A stretch of 64,000 nt of DNA from Aphrocallistes beatrix (taxonomy: Eukaryota > Porifera > Hexactinellida > Sceptrulophora > Aphrocallistidae). The number at the start of each line of letters is the position of its first letter. Position 1 is the stretch's first letter. The notes beneath the pieces were generated by a model. It saw only the letters and a program-made list of their open reading frames with translations. It made no database searches and was not told where the DNA came from. Below, piece after piece: positions 24,208-36,889 of this stretch. The DNA lies in NCBI GenBank assembly GCA_963281255.1, contig OY725502.1:4092001-4156000 (forward strand), written 5' to 3'. Made by a program: the position numbers and the translations under genes.

Positions 24208-24758
24208 GATTCACTCTAATAATGTAAGAAAGTATTTGTTAATTTATGGGGAATATTGACTCATTGTAAACCTCCGGATTTGCAGAGGTATTGACAAGAT
24301 TCAGATGTGCATAATATACCGTTTCTCTAAAGCCAACCAATACATTGTATGGATTGAGACTGCTTATTATAAGCATGCTTTTATAGTGCTCAAACCAGAG
24401 ATATCCAAATACTATTTGATGTGTCCATTCAGAGTAGTCTATGCTTATTAATGTATGGAAAAACCAACATATGAAGTTGTATATGTAAACTAATTCAGTG
24501 ACATTAAAAGCCTAATCCACTAGCTGTTATGTCTCCATCAGTTAGGTCCGCATTAAAACAGCTTAGTACGCTTGTGTTTGCAAACTGGCAATGTTTTGCT
24601 AATGATTTAATTTCAACGAAACTGCAACGCAATAGTTTCTACCAGCAACTCGGGATACGTTTTATATTTTCATTAAACCTGTTTGTGATTACGATTTAAT
24701 GGTAAGAGAAAATAAGCGGATATATATGTGACATAGACGTATGCAGCTCAATTTGTGA
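24208..24758. other. Spacer between spectraplakin 5' end and PUS1 3' end
   Basis: No gene seen. It should contain the spectraplakin promoter or 5' UTR. No TATA box is obvious, and an additional upstream exon cannot be excluded. Confidence 0.4.
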
Positions 24759-26523
24759 CTACTGTTCTAGAGATAGGGTGCAATCAGGAGCTAATGTGTC
24801 TTCTCTAACTTGGTTAGATTCAGCTGTAGCCCGTACTTTGTGCTCGGGTGTACTTCCCCCCTTCACAATTGTAGCTCTTCCTTCTTCAGATGCAGATGCT
24901 AGCTGCTCTGCATTTGCTTCTGTCGTGCACTCTTCTGCTTTTAGAACATTTGTTGGCATCTCTAATTGAGACTCTGCTGCAGTTGCTTCAACAGTTTTGA
25001 TTTCTTGAGGAGCTACTTCCTCCAACTCAGTTCCTTCCTTCGCCGATTCAGAAGTAAAATTGTGCTTTTTGAGGTGCCCGAGCCAGTGGAACATTGTCTT
25101 CTCGTCTGCTTCCTGTTGGAAGATGTGAGGGTAGATGCGCTTGTCCCTGAACTCTAGCACTTCGCTCTCAACGCTATCCCACAGAATCGGCTGATGGATC
25201 CCATCCTCTCCGAATTTCTTGTTGTAGCCCTTGAACTCCTGTCTGGACAGCATCAGTCCGAGGGAGGGGGCCTTTGGGGTTTCGATGGTTTGAGGTTTGA
25301 AAGACTTTTCGATGATTTCTCTCTCTGCGTATCTCTTCATGATTGCGATCGTAATGCCAATCATCTTACGAATCTGGTGCAGCATAAAACTCTGTCCATG
25401 CAAGAATATAGAAATGAATTCAAGGTTGGTTTTATTGTCTATAAATGTTTCGCCTGTGGAGATGTCCATTATATATCGGTTGCACCTCGGATCGTCTGCT
25501 TTGACGGAGCTAGTGTAGTTATGGAAGTTATGCGTTCCCTTGAAAAGCCTCAAAACATCTCCCAACTCTTCGACCGTTCCGGCATCAATCCGGTAGCCCT
25601 CATAGGTTTGCTCGTACGTCGGAGCGAATGCGAAGGTCGGACACAAGTATTGGTAGAATCTGCTGCTGCAGAAGTATTTGCAGTTGAAAGATTGCGTCGT
25701 GCGGAGAATTCTCAGCACGCATATCTGAGATGGAAGAGCAGCATTCAACGCTTCGAGGTATTCCTTGGCTGTGTCCATCTTTAGTGAGACGATCTGGCGC
25801 ACCGCCGATACTCCTTTGTCCGTTTTGGAAGCTCTTTGGAAATTCATTTTGGCTAAAAAAATGCAAAATATTAGCAGACAATCAATAGAACTAATTTCTT
25901 TATTATATTAACAAGTCTGCATCGCATCAGTACGGTTGAAAATAGTGGTCCATCTATCCATATTCCAGTTGGTTTGTGCCTTGAGGGAAACGTTTGCCTT
26001 AATTCCTAGTCCTTAATGTCACTCGATAATGTTATGCTGCGGCTTCAGCTGCCTTGGTAGTAAAGACAATCTTATCTGTGGATGCTACTCACAAAAGGAT
26101 TTCATACCGATTTATTGGTGAAAATCTGAACAATTAATGTAATTATCCAATTAAATTCTCTCAAAAGTTCATCTCTAACCTACCTAATTGAGTCTTGTTC
26201 TCTGCTGCGATGGCTCCGATCTCCGCCAAAGCTGCCAGAAGTTCTCCTTCAATCGTTTTGAAGCCGGCGTTATACTGCATTCCATGGTACCCGAACCCGT
26301 TGTAACACATGAAAATAGCTACGCATTTCTTGCGAAATTTCAGTACCGGACTAGCAATGTCATCTTTTCTTTCTTCCTCACTAATACTTGGATCTTCCTC
26401 TTTTAAATTCGTTGGATGAGATGTTTGGTTGTCACGTATTTCTTCAGAATCTGAGGCCTCACATTTTGTGCGTTTACTGCTGACCTCCTTATTTTTTTGC
26501 TCCGTAGTTTTACTTCTCTTCAT
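24759..26523 (-). CDS. PUS1: tRNA pseudouridine synthase, PUS1/TruA family
   Basis: Exons 26523-26184 and 25852-24759 are split by an intron with GTAGGT donor and TTTTTTAG acceptor, and the phase is consistent (leftover G plus CC gives Ala). The product is 477 aa. Catalytic loop RASKTDKGVSA contains the nucleophilic Asp of TruA-type synthases. Upstream is the conserved YNGFGYHGMQ segment. HNFHNYTSS and SFMLHQIRKMIG are further family blocks. The N-terminus is Lys/Arg/Ser-rich (about residues 1-25) and looks like a nuclear localisation signal. The last 90 or so residues are an Ala/Glu/Thr-rich low-complexity tail. It isomerises uridines in tRNAs and some mRNAs and snRNAs, in nucleus or mitochondria depending on isoform. 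The intron (26183-25853, 331 bp) is longer than most in this window. Confidence 0.93.
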
Positions 26524-27352
26524 TACGTCTGCTAATGTGCATTGTCTAGAGATAAGCCCAGTCTATGTATTTGAATAATTCCAATTATTCACAGTTAAAC
26601 CACACTGCCTTGCAGAAGTTACATATAGTCTGGCGGCACCCACGCTTTCCACTGTGATGATCACTCTATGTAGGCGCCAGTCTATAACTCAATATATTTT
26701 GTCGCCAATTAATTAGCAGTTATTTACGAAGTATTATGCTTATGCAGAAGTTCCATCAGGACTTGGTTATGGCTGAATTGATGATTCCTTGAATCGTGCA
26801 TATCCCATAAGCCAAATATTGCAAATTAAAGCAGAGTGGTTTACATTTGCAGAAATATTTCTAATTTTTATGAATAGTTCTTCGTATTTTTGCTCAAATA
26901 TTCTTTTTTAATCATTTTGCTGAACTTACGATGCACAAGATGGCACAACCAGAATGCAATGATTTGAGATGATGCTCATAAGTAACTATCGATTTCTAAA
27001 GTGGAAACTTAATCTATTTCTAAGCTTGTCATGGTTTAACCCGGTAGACATGCATGAGGCGTCCCAGGTTACATTAGGTCATCTTTCTATAGGCAGTATT
27101 ACCACCTGCCCTGCTAGAAGTGATTAGATTTGTGCTATATACACATTTGCATACTTAATCCTTACATCTTCTTACATTACTCCTGTAAAATGATAGACCT
27201 TGTAACATACTACTAAACCACCATATAACTCATTAAAATTCATCACAAAGAGACGTATCATTAAACTATTTGAAAATTTATATCATTATGAATCAAGGGA
27301 ATGTCTCTCATTGGACGGTGGAGATAGGCTTCGTTAGCGGTCGAATATTTTA
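26524..27352. other. Intergenic DNA, nothing recognised
   Basis: AT-rich spacer upstream of PUS1 and downstream of the RING/B-box gene. No open frame of interest, RNA gene or repeat was recognised. Confidence 0.5.
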
Positions 27353-29596
27353 CTAACAGAGTAGAAGACTCTCGTTGGTAGTGTAGAAAATATGACCAAA
27401 AAAGTCAACGCTCATGGCTTTAGGGTTGTATGACTCGGGAACTTCCTCTTTGCTCATTACCTCCAGGTCCGAGTTGAAGATGTACACCACGTTATCCTGA
27501 TGGATGAACAAGGTGTCGTTGGCATTGACGCAGACGAAAGTAGTGAAGTTAGGTTTAACTTCGCGAGGAGGTTGGATGTGGTCAGATTTCTTCGGGTTTG
27601 AGTTGGAACGCCTGCGAGACCTATAACTGGAAGAATTGGCGCTCAAAGACTTCCTTTCGAGACTGTTCTGCTTCTGCAGATTTAAGTTAGAACTGCTTTC
27701 CTGGTTAGACGGTTCCTTCAGACTAATTTCTTTCATGAGGTTGCCTTCCTTGTCGAGTACGAACAGCGACTGCTTCGTGTTAGGTACAAAAAACATAGTC
27801 TCTTTGGAATTGACTGCTAAATTGATGCCTAAATTCGTGGTTTCGTTTAAGAGGGGAGAATGCATGCGTTGGGGGAAGAAGACATTTGCACTTGTTTTGG
27901 ACCTAGGACGTGGGGAAATGGGTTGACGTTGGATCTCACTGTTGCTTCTTGAAAACCGACTCACAGTGTTAACTGAAATTTCAATGGTATTAACGAATTC
28001 GAGCGACTTATCGAATAAGTTGATATTGCTAGTGAGCTGGTTGTACACGAGTAAACGCATATTCGCTTTATCAAAAGAGATGCAGACTGGATCTTCGAGC
28101 AGATGCCTTTGTTCACTGTGACGGACGGTTTGTGCGATGTCCAAACTGTCATCTAGCTTCACCAACTGCTTGCCGACCCTGTCAACCAAGTAGGTCTGTC
28201 CGTAGTTATTGGTATATATGTGTGATACCGACTTTACATCAAGAGGTTTCGGACGGCTTTGATTAATGGCGGGGTAATAGGGATCGAAAATGGTAATTCT
28301 GAAAGATGGATCAAAATTTGTGGCGTTCAATTCAGCAGGGCTAAAGGGCGGCGAAGAGACCGATAATACTTCAGGCTTATCCGTCTTGAAAACCGCGATT
28401 AAGTAATCGTGAGTAGTCACAGTAGTTGTGACCAGTGTTAAGTCTAGTGAGTCGTTTTCTGAGTCCATCCATTCTGACTTCAGCATTTCTTTAGGGAACG
28501 TGACGATGGGATCTTGGAATTTGGGAGTGCGGATGGCGTCTATCTCGCCTATCGTTTCAATTCGGTTTAACAGGTTAAGCAAGCCCTTGGGTTTGTATTC
28601 AACTTTTGTAATATCAAAATCAAGATTTGGATCATGGAACTCTAGTTCATCAAGTCGATGCATGAGCGTCATGGCGAGAGGTAGGATGTATTTTGTCGGA
28701 TACGTCACTGTGTATTCTTTGATCTTGTCCAGGCATTCCTTCGTCTTATCGTTCAGCCCTTGGTTATTCTCATAGACCGCTTCCAACAACTTGATGCGTT
28801 CGTCATGCTGGCTGATAATAGAGTATTTAAGAATGTTTCTACGGTTCTCAATCATTGAGATAACAGCATCGAAGTCACTATCTACGTCCGATAACATTTG
28901 ATCCTTTTGTAATTCTAACTTACTAGTCTGCTCATGGAACTCTTCTTCATAGCGTCGAGTGAATTTAGACTCGAGATTCTTTGCTTTATCTCCAATCAGT
29001 ATGCACTGCTCCTCTATGAACCTTTCGCATGGGTGGAGGGGATGGTCCTTGTGGTAGAGTTTGGAGCAGTCCTCGCACATCAATTGGTCGCACTGGGTGC
29101 AGATGTGATCAACGTGAATGGAGGGGTGGTTGGGGCATTTAATATAGGGATGAGTTGGAATCAATTGGGATAATGGGGAAAATAGTTGACTTAAACTGAC
29201 AAAGTTATGCTTCCCTGACCCAAACCGGACATGCGCAGTGGTATCGAAATTGCAAATAAAAACACCGCAATTGATGCAAAAGTTCGTAGCAGAGGAAGTG
29301 GGAACGAGGCAGCAAGATTTGCACATCATTCGCTCGTCATTTTCTTTATACACACGGATCGCATCGTTAATAGCCGTGATGTTAGTGATGAGTAGGTCTT
29401 GAGGGTAGCCGGTCCCGTGAAGGCCGTTCTCGACATAAGGTTCATCGCAAACCGGGCATTTAAATTTGTCACCGCCGCTAACGCAGTCCCTGCAGACCGT
29501 GTGCAGGCAGGGCAGCACGACGGGTTCGGTGTAGAATTTATTACAGGCGGGGCATGTCTGTGGTAATGCCTCAGTGTTAAGCTGCTTTTGAGACAT
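27353..29596 (-). CDS. TRIM-family RING/B-box/coiled-coil protein with propeller-like C-terminus
   Basis: 747 aa in one exon. The N-terminal RING (residues about 14-50: CPAC, then PCLHTVCRDC and CPVCDEP) implies E3 ubiquitin-ligase activity. The first B-box-like cluster (CKSC..., CINCGVFIC, H..GKH) and second B-box (CPNH...H.C.QCDQLMCEDC...H..H) follow at about residues 92-195. A charged coiled coil spans about 205-310. The C-terminal half contains repeated patterns such as YLVDRVGKQLVKL and ISFDKANMRLLVYN, suggesting an NHL-type beta-propeller, interrupted by two Ser/Arg-rich disordered inserts (about residues 555-590 and 630-680). This resembles TRIM2/3/32/71-like architecture, but I could not find a filamin repeat, so the orthology is open. 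Intronless. Confidence 0.8.
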   Translation of the reverse strand: MSQKQLNTEALPQTCPACNKFYTEPVVLPCLHTVCRDCVSGGDKFKCPVCDEPYVENGLHGTGYPQDLLITNITAINDAIRVYKENDERMMCKSCCLVPTSSATNFCINCGVFICNFDTTAHVRFGSGKHNFVSLSQLFSPLSQLIPTHPYIKCPNHPSIHVDHICTQCDQLMCEDCSKLYHKDHPLHPCERFIEEQCILIGDKAKNLESKFTRRYEEEFHEQTSKLELQKDQMLSDVDSDFDAVISMIENRRNILKYSIISQHDERIKLLEAVYENNQGLNDKTKECLDKIKEYTVTYPTKYILPLAMTLMHRLDELEFHDPNLDFDITKVEYKPKGLLNLLNRIETIGEIDAIRTPKFQDPIVTFPKEMLKSEWMDSENDSLDLTLVTTTVTTHDYLIAVFKTDKPEVLSVSSPPFSPAELNATNFDPSFRITIFDPYYPAINQSRPKPLDVKSVSHIYTNNYGQTYLVDRVGKQLVKLDDSLDIAQTVRHSEQRHLLEDPVCISFDKANMRLLVYNQLTSNINLFDKSLEFVNTIEISVNTVSRFSRSNSEIQRQPISPRPRSKTSANVFFPQRMHSPLLNETTNLGINLAVNSKETMFFVPNTKQSLFVLDKEGNLMKEISLKEPSNQESSSNLNLQKQNSLERKSLSANSSSYRSRRRSNSNPKKSDHIQPPREVKPNFTTFVCVNANDTLFIHQDNVVYIFNSDLEVMSKEEVPESYNPKAMSVDFFGHIFYTTNESLLLC

Positions 29597-32500
29597 CGAG
29601 CGACTGTGACCTGAAATTTAGAGTAATAAATCGAAACAGGTTTTTTAAAATATATTATTCTTTTGTTTCATCGATTTTTAAGCAGTTTCTTGGTTTAAAT
29701 ACTCAAATGAAAGTTGAAATTGCAGTTTAAAATTTTACATTTGGACAAAAATGAAGCATTTTTGAGGCAAAATTTATCCATAATAATGATAAAACTGTTT
29801 ACTTCAACAAAAATCCTTTTAATATTGAAAAATGATTCGTATGATCTGATGATAACTACATAAAATCCTAAATTCGCACACTCACTTAGCGATAGCATTC
29901 TATCTGACATATATTTCAAACCTATAAAATATGCTCCAACTCGGAAATTTGTGTACAACATATCCATACTCTCGAGTATTTATACTAAATGAATGAAGGA
30001 TGTGGGTATTTTCACCTAAGCTGATTTCTAAGGAGAATATTTTTTACTTTGATGTAAACTAATTATTCTTGCAAAAGATGATGAGTTCAACTATCAGCAA
30101 ATCTTTTGTTTGAACAAAGTTCGACGAAAACAAAATATCAAATTTGGGAAGTCCAGGTTAGGTTGCATTATAATTTCCCATAAAATGTCAGCCTTATATA
30201 ATATTATAAAAATTTATTTGGAAAATATTAGTAGAGGGAAATGGCATTATGAAAGCAGTTTATGCTCTTATTTGATGGAATTTAAACATTCATAGAGTGG
30301 TCCAAAATCCCATCAGCAGCAATCTACTGCACATGTATCATTTGCTGACATAATTTTAAATGATTTCACACTTACCTCAATAATATCTGTAGTTTTAGCG
30401 TATATGTTCTACTCTCAGTCAGCGACTCGACTCTTAACTGACTAGAATATTAATGAGTGGACTTTAAGTAGATTGTTCCTGTGCATAATAGTCACAGATT
30501 AAGTTACTCAGTTGGCTACGGAGTTGTAGCGTGCAAATTTCTACTTACTTTGGAGAAGTCTAAACAAATTGAACTATTAGAACTCAAGTGTATTACGTGT
30601 CCCAATATCCAGTTCTGCTATGACCCCTGGCATAAACTCGTTACAGTGTGTGTGCACGTCTTAATTAAGATTACAGATATTTGTCAATTTACCTATTACA
30701 GCATAGCAAATCTTCGCTGTTATCAGTTCAAAGGGTAAGATTGATTTGAGACATAACTGCATAAGTTACTAAATCACTGAGTTGTGCAACAATTATCATG
30801 TGCCACAACATAAAATAATTAGCGACATAATCACAATTGGATCTACCATAAATCGCCAACTAATACAACTTACCAGCACAGATGTCTTCACTTTCATTGA
30901 AAAAGACCTCACCAGTCTCGCATATCACAAATCCCATATAACAATTAGAAAAGATAATTAAATTTGAAATTGTGAATGATGAGATCGAATCAAATATCCA
31001 AGCAGTTAGAATCCAAAAGAAATGCGATGGATAAACAAAAACTTCGAAAAAGTGAATCTAGGATCAAAACAACGCACTTCTCAAACAAAATCCTAAAGAA
31101 ACTCTGTGCATATATATTACAGTGGATAAGAAGAGCCTAAAGAAGTCAACTTTAACAGTAAATTTAGTGCTGACACTGGCACTATGGATAAGAAGGCTAT
31201 CGCAGTTCTACACAATCAACTCACATACACTGAGTGTCTCATATATCCAAAGTTGGTGTGCATTATACTCTGAAGTAACACAGAAGTAAATTGATTCATT
31301 CCTTGTAGCTTAACTAATAATAAATAATTGCAAAAATACAGCAATTTATACTATCCATCGTGAATTATATGCAAAATATGCTAGAAGTCTACTATCGGAA
31401 TAAAATCTCAGTCATTTGCCCAAACTGAAAATAGGTTCTGCTGGCTATTAGAAAGTAAATATCGGTGAGTCCATTCTCGTTTCATTTGTCATTAATATTT
31501 TACCGAAATGGAGCAGAATCGAAGATAGAGAGAGAGATATCACATCCATCATATAATATATCGATTCGCTCAGCGAATATTTCTGCAATTGTTCACCTGA
31601 TCATGACAATACCGCAATAATTGAATATAGCAGAGATATCTGAAAATCGCTCTGCATTCGAATATATTTACTTAATTCATGAGAATCCACTTGTTTTATA
31701 TAAATCTGAATGCAGCTGAATTTGTGGGTTTTAATGATACCAAAATACATATAACAATCAGCTGCGAAGTCTGAATCTGACCTACTTCCAGGATGCAGCC
31801 AGATATTAATGCAGGATGGAAGTTACGAGAACAGGATTCGCGGATTTCCGAATCTGTTTCTGATGTTTTAAAACAAAAATTTTTTCAGAAATTAAATTTA
31901 CTTATCATTGATTGCGGTTGAATCGATTAAACCCATCTGAACTAGCAACTAATGCTGAAGGTACAAAGATATACAATAAATTGTCACTAAATTATGCGAG
32001 ATTTCAAAGTAATCTATCACTTCTAGAGTCAGCGCTTTGATTCAGTGGATATCAATGAAAAGAGACCTTCAGGCAATTAGTCTGAGCCTGGAAATTGCAT
32101 CCTGGACAGTTTGAAAAGATGAAACTGAGCACCTGGGGAATTAATAGTGCAATGGAAATAAAGTTGCAATTCTGTGCTGGGAATATTATTGGACAGAAAC
32201 AGTATTATTTGTATCTTAAATATTCAAATTTATGGATTCGTTTTCTAATATCCTTTTTGTCGAATTGTTTTTTTTTGCAGCAACAAATTAATTCATCCAA
32301 TTTAAGACACTAGATTCTAGGATGTTGATAGAATTAGAAATATTTCGAGGAAGTTGAACAATTATCGCATTCTCTGTATTCATCATTCAATCGTCTAACA
32401 TATATAACTAACAGTCAAGTAATACAAAGAAAGTTCATAAATACAAATGTTGGACGCGTAATAATTCAATCGAGATTATTCAACTATGTTTAGAAAGGAA

Positions 32501-34265
32501 GAGTTATGCAAAAATGTGATTTAGAATTGCACAAACAGTCTAGACCATTGCGGCGAGGATGATGACTAGGAATCATTCGTTTTTCCAGGTTGAAATATGC
32601 TACATTTCCTCCGAAAGTCACCATCAGCTCTCACAATCAAATTCTGCAATTAATTAGTAGATTTAAACCCTCGTGAGTTGACAACAATATGACGAGGCCT
32701 ATGTTAGAATATTAAAATATAATTCAAACTGATGAAGCAGCTGCAGTGAGTTGAATTTCTCACGAATTTATTCTATATCAGAGCAATTTTAATCCATTTT
32801 CAGTATTGCCTTCATCGTGAAAGTCATATTTCCTGAATCATTCTATGTATCCTCAACACCTAAGGGATCTTATTTTTGGACATATTTCTCCGTAAAACCC
32901 ATTTTGTCAATCTGATGCTTAGAAAACGGGTGTCGTTAACGCACATTAGCTATGATGTAGAAGGGACATATCATCTCGAAACTAGCTGGAAATTCTGAGT
33001 ATTCTTCCAAGTTTGAATATAATTAATTATTAGGTATATCGTATATGGACATTTAGAAACAGATAAGTTTGAATTGAAATTCTGACTCCGGTTAGCACAG
33101 GAGAGACAGGCAATCTCAGCCTGCAAATTCAAGTGTTGGCACTCTGCTAATGAAGAGTGAGTCGGATACAATTATTCATTGCTCAACAATGTGATACAAT
33201 GCATTTCTGAGAACTTGGAAAGGGTGCATAATTGCAACATAATCTAGAATTGAAAATCCACCCTAAAAGACATGATTAATTGCGACATGAATCTACTTTT
33301 AGAAATGTAGGAAAAGGATGAAGGAAGGTAAATATGTTTCTAAGTCTATTACAATTATCTTGTTAATGTATTGTTAAGCAATTCAAAAGTTCGGAGATAT
33401 CTCTCATTTACTTATTTGGTAATTGTAGTTGTAAACTATGTAAACTGTTATCGTATCAATCCAGACAAATATGATTCTTGAATTTATCAGAAAAATATTC
33501 AACTTAGACCTTGGAATGTGCGATGAGGGTGTGAGGGGAAAGTTTAGCATTTGTTCCACATTCGAACTGAAATCTCAAAGCGGCGAGATAGGAGCGCCAG
33601 GAGGGAGGAAGCATTTACTGGATTGGAATTTGGAATTGTTGTAACACAGCAAAGCTTTTAAATCTGTTACAGCTTTATTAATTAGCTTGATCTTGGAGAT
33701 TATTTTAAGCTGCGGTTTGTTTCAGGTTGCAAACTAATTTCATAAACTTTTATATTCAGTGAAAGTCCCGCAGAATACTTACTTGCCTCTGGCACTTCAG
33801 CAATTTAAGACCACAAATTTATGTTTGTCTGTTGTTCGGTTATATCTGCTGAAGCGAACAAATGAAAGAATTCACTTTGAAGTAATTAGAATAATATATC
33901 TCTAAAATTAGCCATTAGACCATGGGACAAGTGAGCACTCCCATATGTTCTAAAATAAACTTTGGTGCTAAAATTCTATTTTTAGCATAATTGCTGAGAT
34001 GTGTGTAGTTTCAGTTTCAAAAGTCCTGTAAGATGGCACTCAGCTCATTGAAGGAACGGCAGAATGATCACATCTTGAAACCCGCCTAGCTCAAATAAAT
34101 GATGACAACGGAAGCCAGCATGTGTCATGCAACACAACTAATTATGTTGACAGCAGCGACGCTGTAGACTCAGTGTAGCGCTTGCTAGTTGTGAAACCAT
34201 CAATGTGGATCATTGAATGGAGCATTTGCAACTGTTATATGATACTAGCATAGAAATATTTCAAG
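29597..34265. other. 4.7-kb AT-rich gene desert
   Basis: No supportable gene on either strand. Open frames stay below 95 codons and none shows a domain or coding-like composition. It may hold the 5' UTR and promoter of the RING/B-box gene at its left end. No tandem repeat or transposon terminus was recognised. Confidence 0.5.
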
Positions 34266-34273
34266 TATAAATA
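34266..34273 (+). promoter_or_regulatory. TATA box of the NCS-like gene
   Basis: TATAAATA is followed by AG, identical in core to the tubulin TATA box. It lies 89 bp before the preferred ATG at 34355, the same spacing as in the tubulin gene. Confidence 0.7.
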
Positions 34274-34354
34274 GAAGACGATTGGGCTGTATAGCAGCAA
34301 CAAATAAGAAAATACATACAATAATCAATCTTAATGCCACTGATAGCAAAAGTA

Positions 34355-34963
34355 ATGGGCAAACTAAACAGCAAATATAGCCGCACCAAATCTTTGATGA
34401 AGGAACTGCGAGACGAGCTGAACTTGAGCTCAGAAAAAGTAATGAGGAAGTGGTACAGCAGTTACATGCGCTCCTATCCCAGCGGTCAGATCAACGAGAA
34501 AGAGTTCATCAGCATCTACCAGAAGTTCTTCCCACAAGGAGATGTTGAAGAGTTTGCAACGCACGTGTTTCGAGCATTCGGTGGGAAAAAGAAAGGGTAC
34601 ATCGGCTTCAAAGAGTTCTTCAGCGCATTTGTTGTACAATCCTCAGGAGATTTGCATGAGAAAGTGAAGTTTGCATTCAGAATGTATGATCTGGACGGAG
34701 ATGGAGAAATCACGCGAGATGAGATGTTGACGATAGTGCGTTCAATCTACAAACTGTTCAGTCCTTCTGTGAGCATGCCAGAGCACCTGGAAACCCCCGA
34801 AAAGAGAACGGAGAGCATATTCAACAAGATGGATAGCAATAAGGACGGGAGTATTTCCTTTGATGAGTTTTTAGAAGGAGCGATGCATGACAGTTTTATT
34901 TCCAAAATGCTGGGCGGAAGTCTCAACAGCTCACCCACCCCCTCACTAAGATGTGTTAACTGA
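34355..34963 (+). CDS. Divergent neuronal calcium sensor with EF-hand 2 lost
   Basis: The preferred start is the second ATG because it gives MGKLNSK, an N-myristoylation signal (Gly2, Ser6) typical of the NCS family; an in-frame ATG at 34334 would add 7 residues and bury the glycine. The product is 202 aa. EF1 is degenerate as in all NCS proteins (YPSG in place of CPxG). EF2 reads FGGKKKGYIGFKEF, with no acidic ligands at loop positions 1, 3 and 5, so it should not bind calcium. EF3 (DLDGDGEITRDE) and EF4 (DSNKDGSISFDE) keep all ligands. The conserved ETPEKRTESIF linker is present. Loss of EF2 resembles neither NCS-1 nor hippocalcin, which use EF2-4. It may act as a calcium-myristoyl switch with altered affinity. 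Intronless. Confidence 0.88.
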   Translation: MGKLNSKYSRTKSLMKELRDELNLSSEKVMRKWYSSYMRSYPSGQINEKEFISIYQKFFPQGDVEEFATHVFRAFGGKKKGYIGFKEFFSAFVVQSSGDLHEKVKFAFRMYDLDGDGEITRDEMLTIVRSIYKLFSPSVSMPEHLETPEKRTESIFNKMDSNKDGSISFDEFLEGAMHDSFISKMLGGSLNSSPTPSLRCVN

Positions 34964-36889
34964 TTAATTAGCTGTTAGAATGATCCATGCACGAATATAA
35001 TATGTCCTATCACTTACATTACTTTATTTTTGTGGAGTATCAATCAATAATACATATTTCAATGAAGCTAAACAATACTATGATAATGTGAATTAAGGAT
35101 TCGTAAAGACCTGTCATGCTATCTGGTTTAGTGCGTCAAAGAATTTTCTTTTATCGCTTTGGAAATGAATGAACAATTTATTTTGAATATTTAAATACAG
35201 CCACAAAATAGCCACTTTAAAAAAGTTACTTTGATGAGTCAAGTGATATTATTAAGACAAATAAGCTTTACAATTAAAAAAAAAGGCAAATATGTTTATT
35301 TTTAGGTGATAATTTAGATAAATGAGGCCTTTTCGATCAAGAAACTCAAATTTCATGTTTTGATCTTACTTCAGGAATCTTGCAACTGGTTGTTAATAGT
35401 GTTACTTTGATTTAAGATTTGTGGTCTTAGGACTCGTAAGAATTGCTGTTTTCATATTTTAATCTTAATTAATAATAAGCAACGGACATGAATTGAACTG
35501 GTGTGTCAGAATATCAGAGAAGGACTTAGAAGCTTTGCAGTTATAAACTAATTATGAGTGTTCGCTTTCATAACTGAGGGTTTATTTTCATTATAGTTAT
35601 CTAATGTATAATACTATTATAATGAGTATTTCCATTCTATAATTATAACAACGTGTCTGATACTTGTAGTATTATCGAACTAGTCTGTATCAAATGATCT
35701 GTATCGAGGCGGTATGCCAAACCTCCAGTTTGGAAGGTCAGCACTATACACAGGATGATGTGGGCAAGGTAGACACCATACCTTTCTGAGTTAAGGGTTA
35801 TTAAGCATTGGCCAATCCTTGTTCAAACCTCTTCACATATTTGATATTTCACAGCGAACCTTAGTCGGCATAGCAAGTTTACCTAAGAGATTTCTTATAG
35901 TACATTACTACTTTTTAGTTTCTAATAAAGTCTCTTTCTCAATATTAAAACACTTGAATAAACAGTGCTAGAGTCCAACATAGGTTGCACAGTTATCTCT
36001 GCTTTGAGTCGAGACGAGCAATGCTGGTACAAATAATCAACTCTTCAGCTCGCGATTGCAGAGGAATAATTTAATTAACTAAGCAAGTTGACGGATTGAT
36101 TTTTTAACTTATTAATAATAACCATTGAAGCTTTGCATAAAATATGCTGCGTGGACTAATTACGGCAATTCTGTACCAGTTGAAATAAGAATAAGTAACA
36201 GTTACTCCAACGTTTTACTGTGGTTATTTTAAATAGGGAAAATGTAAATAGAAATTGTTCGCAACATAGTGCGAGACTTTAGTCACCAAACAACATTGGG
36301 ATGCAAGGGTAATGTTCGGAAAGATAAATCGGATCTGAAAAAGTTAAAATAATGCGATTCAGTGTTGATTATACAATATCTTTTTTTAATTACCTCAGTT
36401 CCACTGTCTAGCTTTCAGTATTAAGTGATAACATAGATAATAATTTAAAATTGAGTTTCAGCATATTTAGTTTCCTTTTATGTCGCTATTTAAATATAGT
36501 TTAAATTGTTCAAAATCATATTTGCAAAGCTGTATTCTACAAGTATATCAGTGGATGACGGCCATTGAGTCATTGATTCAAATAAGTCACTAGAATTCCA
36601 ACATCGAATTAAGAGCTTTGAAAAGGTTAAAAAATAAATTTATCCTTTTTTTCATAGCTCCTATTATATTAAAGCTGTATACTTTGTTCCCCGTTTGAAG
36701 AATTTGAAAAGAAGTCAATTGTGCCCATTGATTCAGGTCCGTCATACCCGAAACATGAAGCTCTGTTGCGCCTTATTCGTGTATGATGTCTTAATGAGAT
36801 TCGACTGTTTAGAACGAAATATTTGGACACATTTCCATGCAAGTTTAATGTCAGGCACTGCAATTAAAAGTTAAACGCAACAAACTAAA
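34964..36889. other. Intergenic DNA, no gene seen
   Basis: 1.9 kb of AT-rich sequence. A slightly GC-richer stretch at about 35700-35830 contains a short inverted repeat (CCAAAC...GTTTGG) and stands out in composition, but it has no open frame or recognisable RNA. It could be an old repeat. Confidence 0.4.

Noticed and set aside
35770..35800. GTAGACACCATACC, reminiscent of the 5' end of 5S rRNA
   Set aside because: The match covers only about 10 bases and none of the internal 5S control elements follow.
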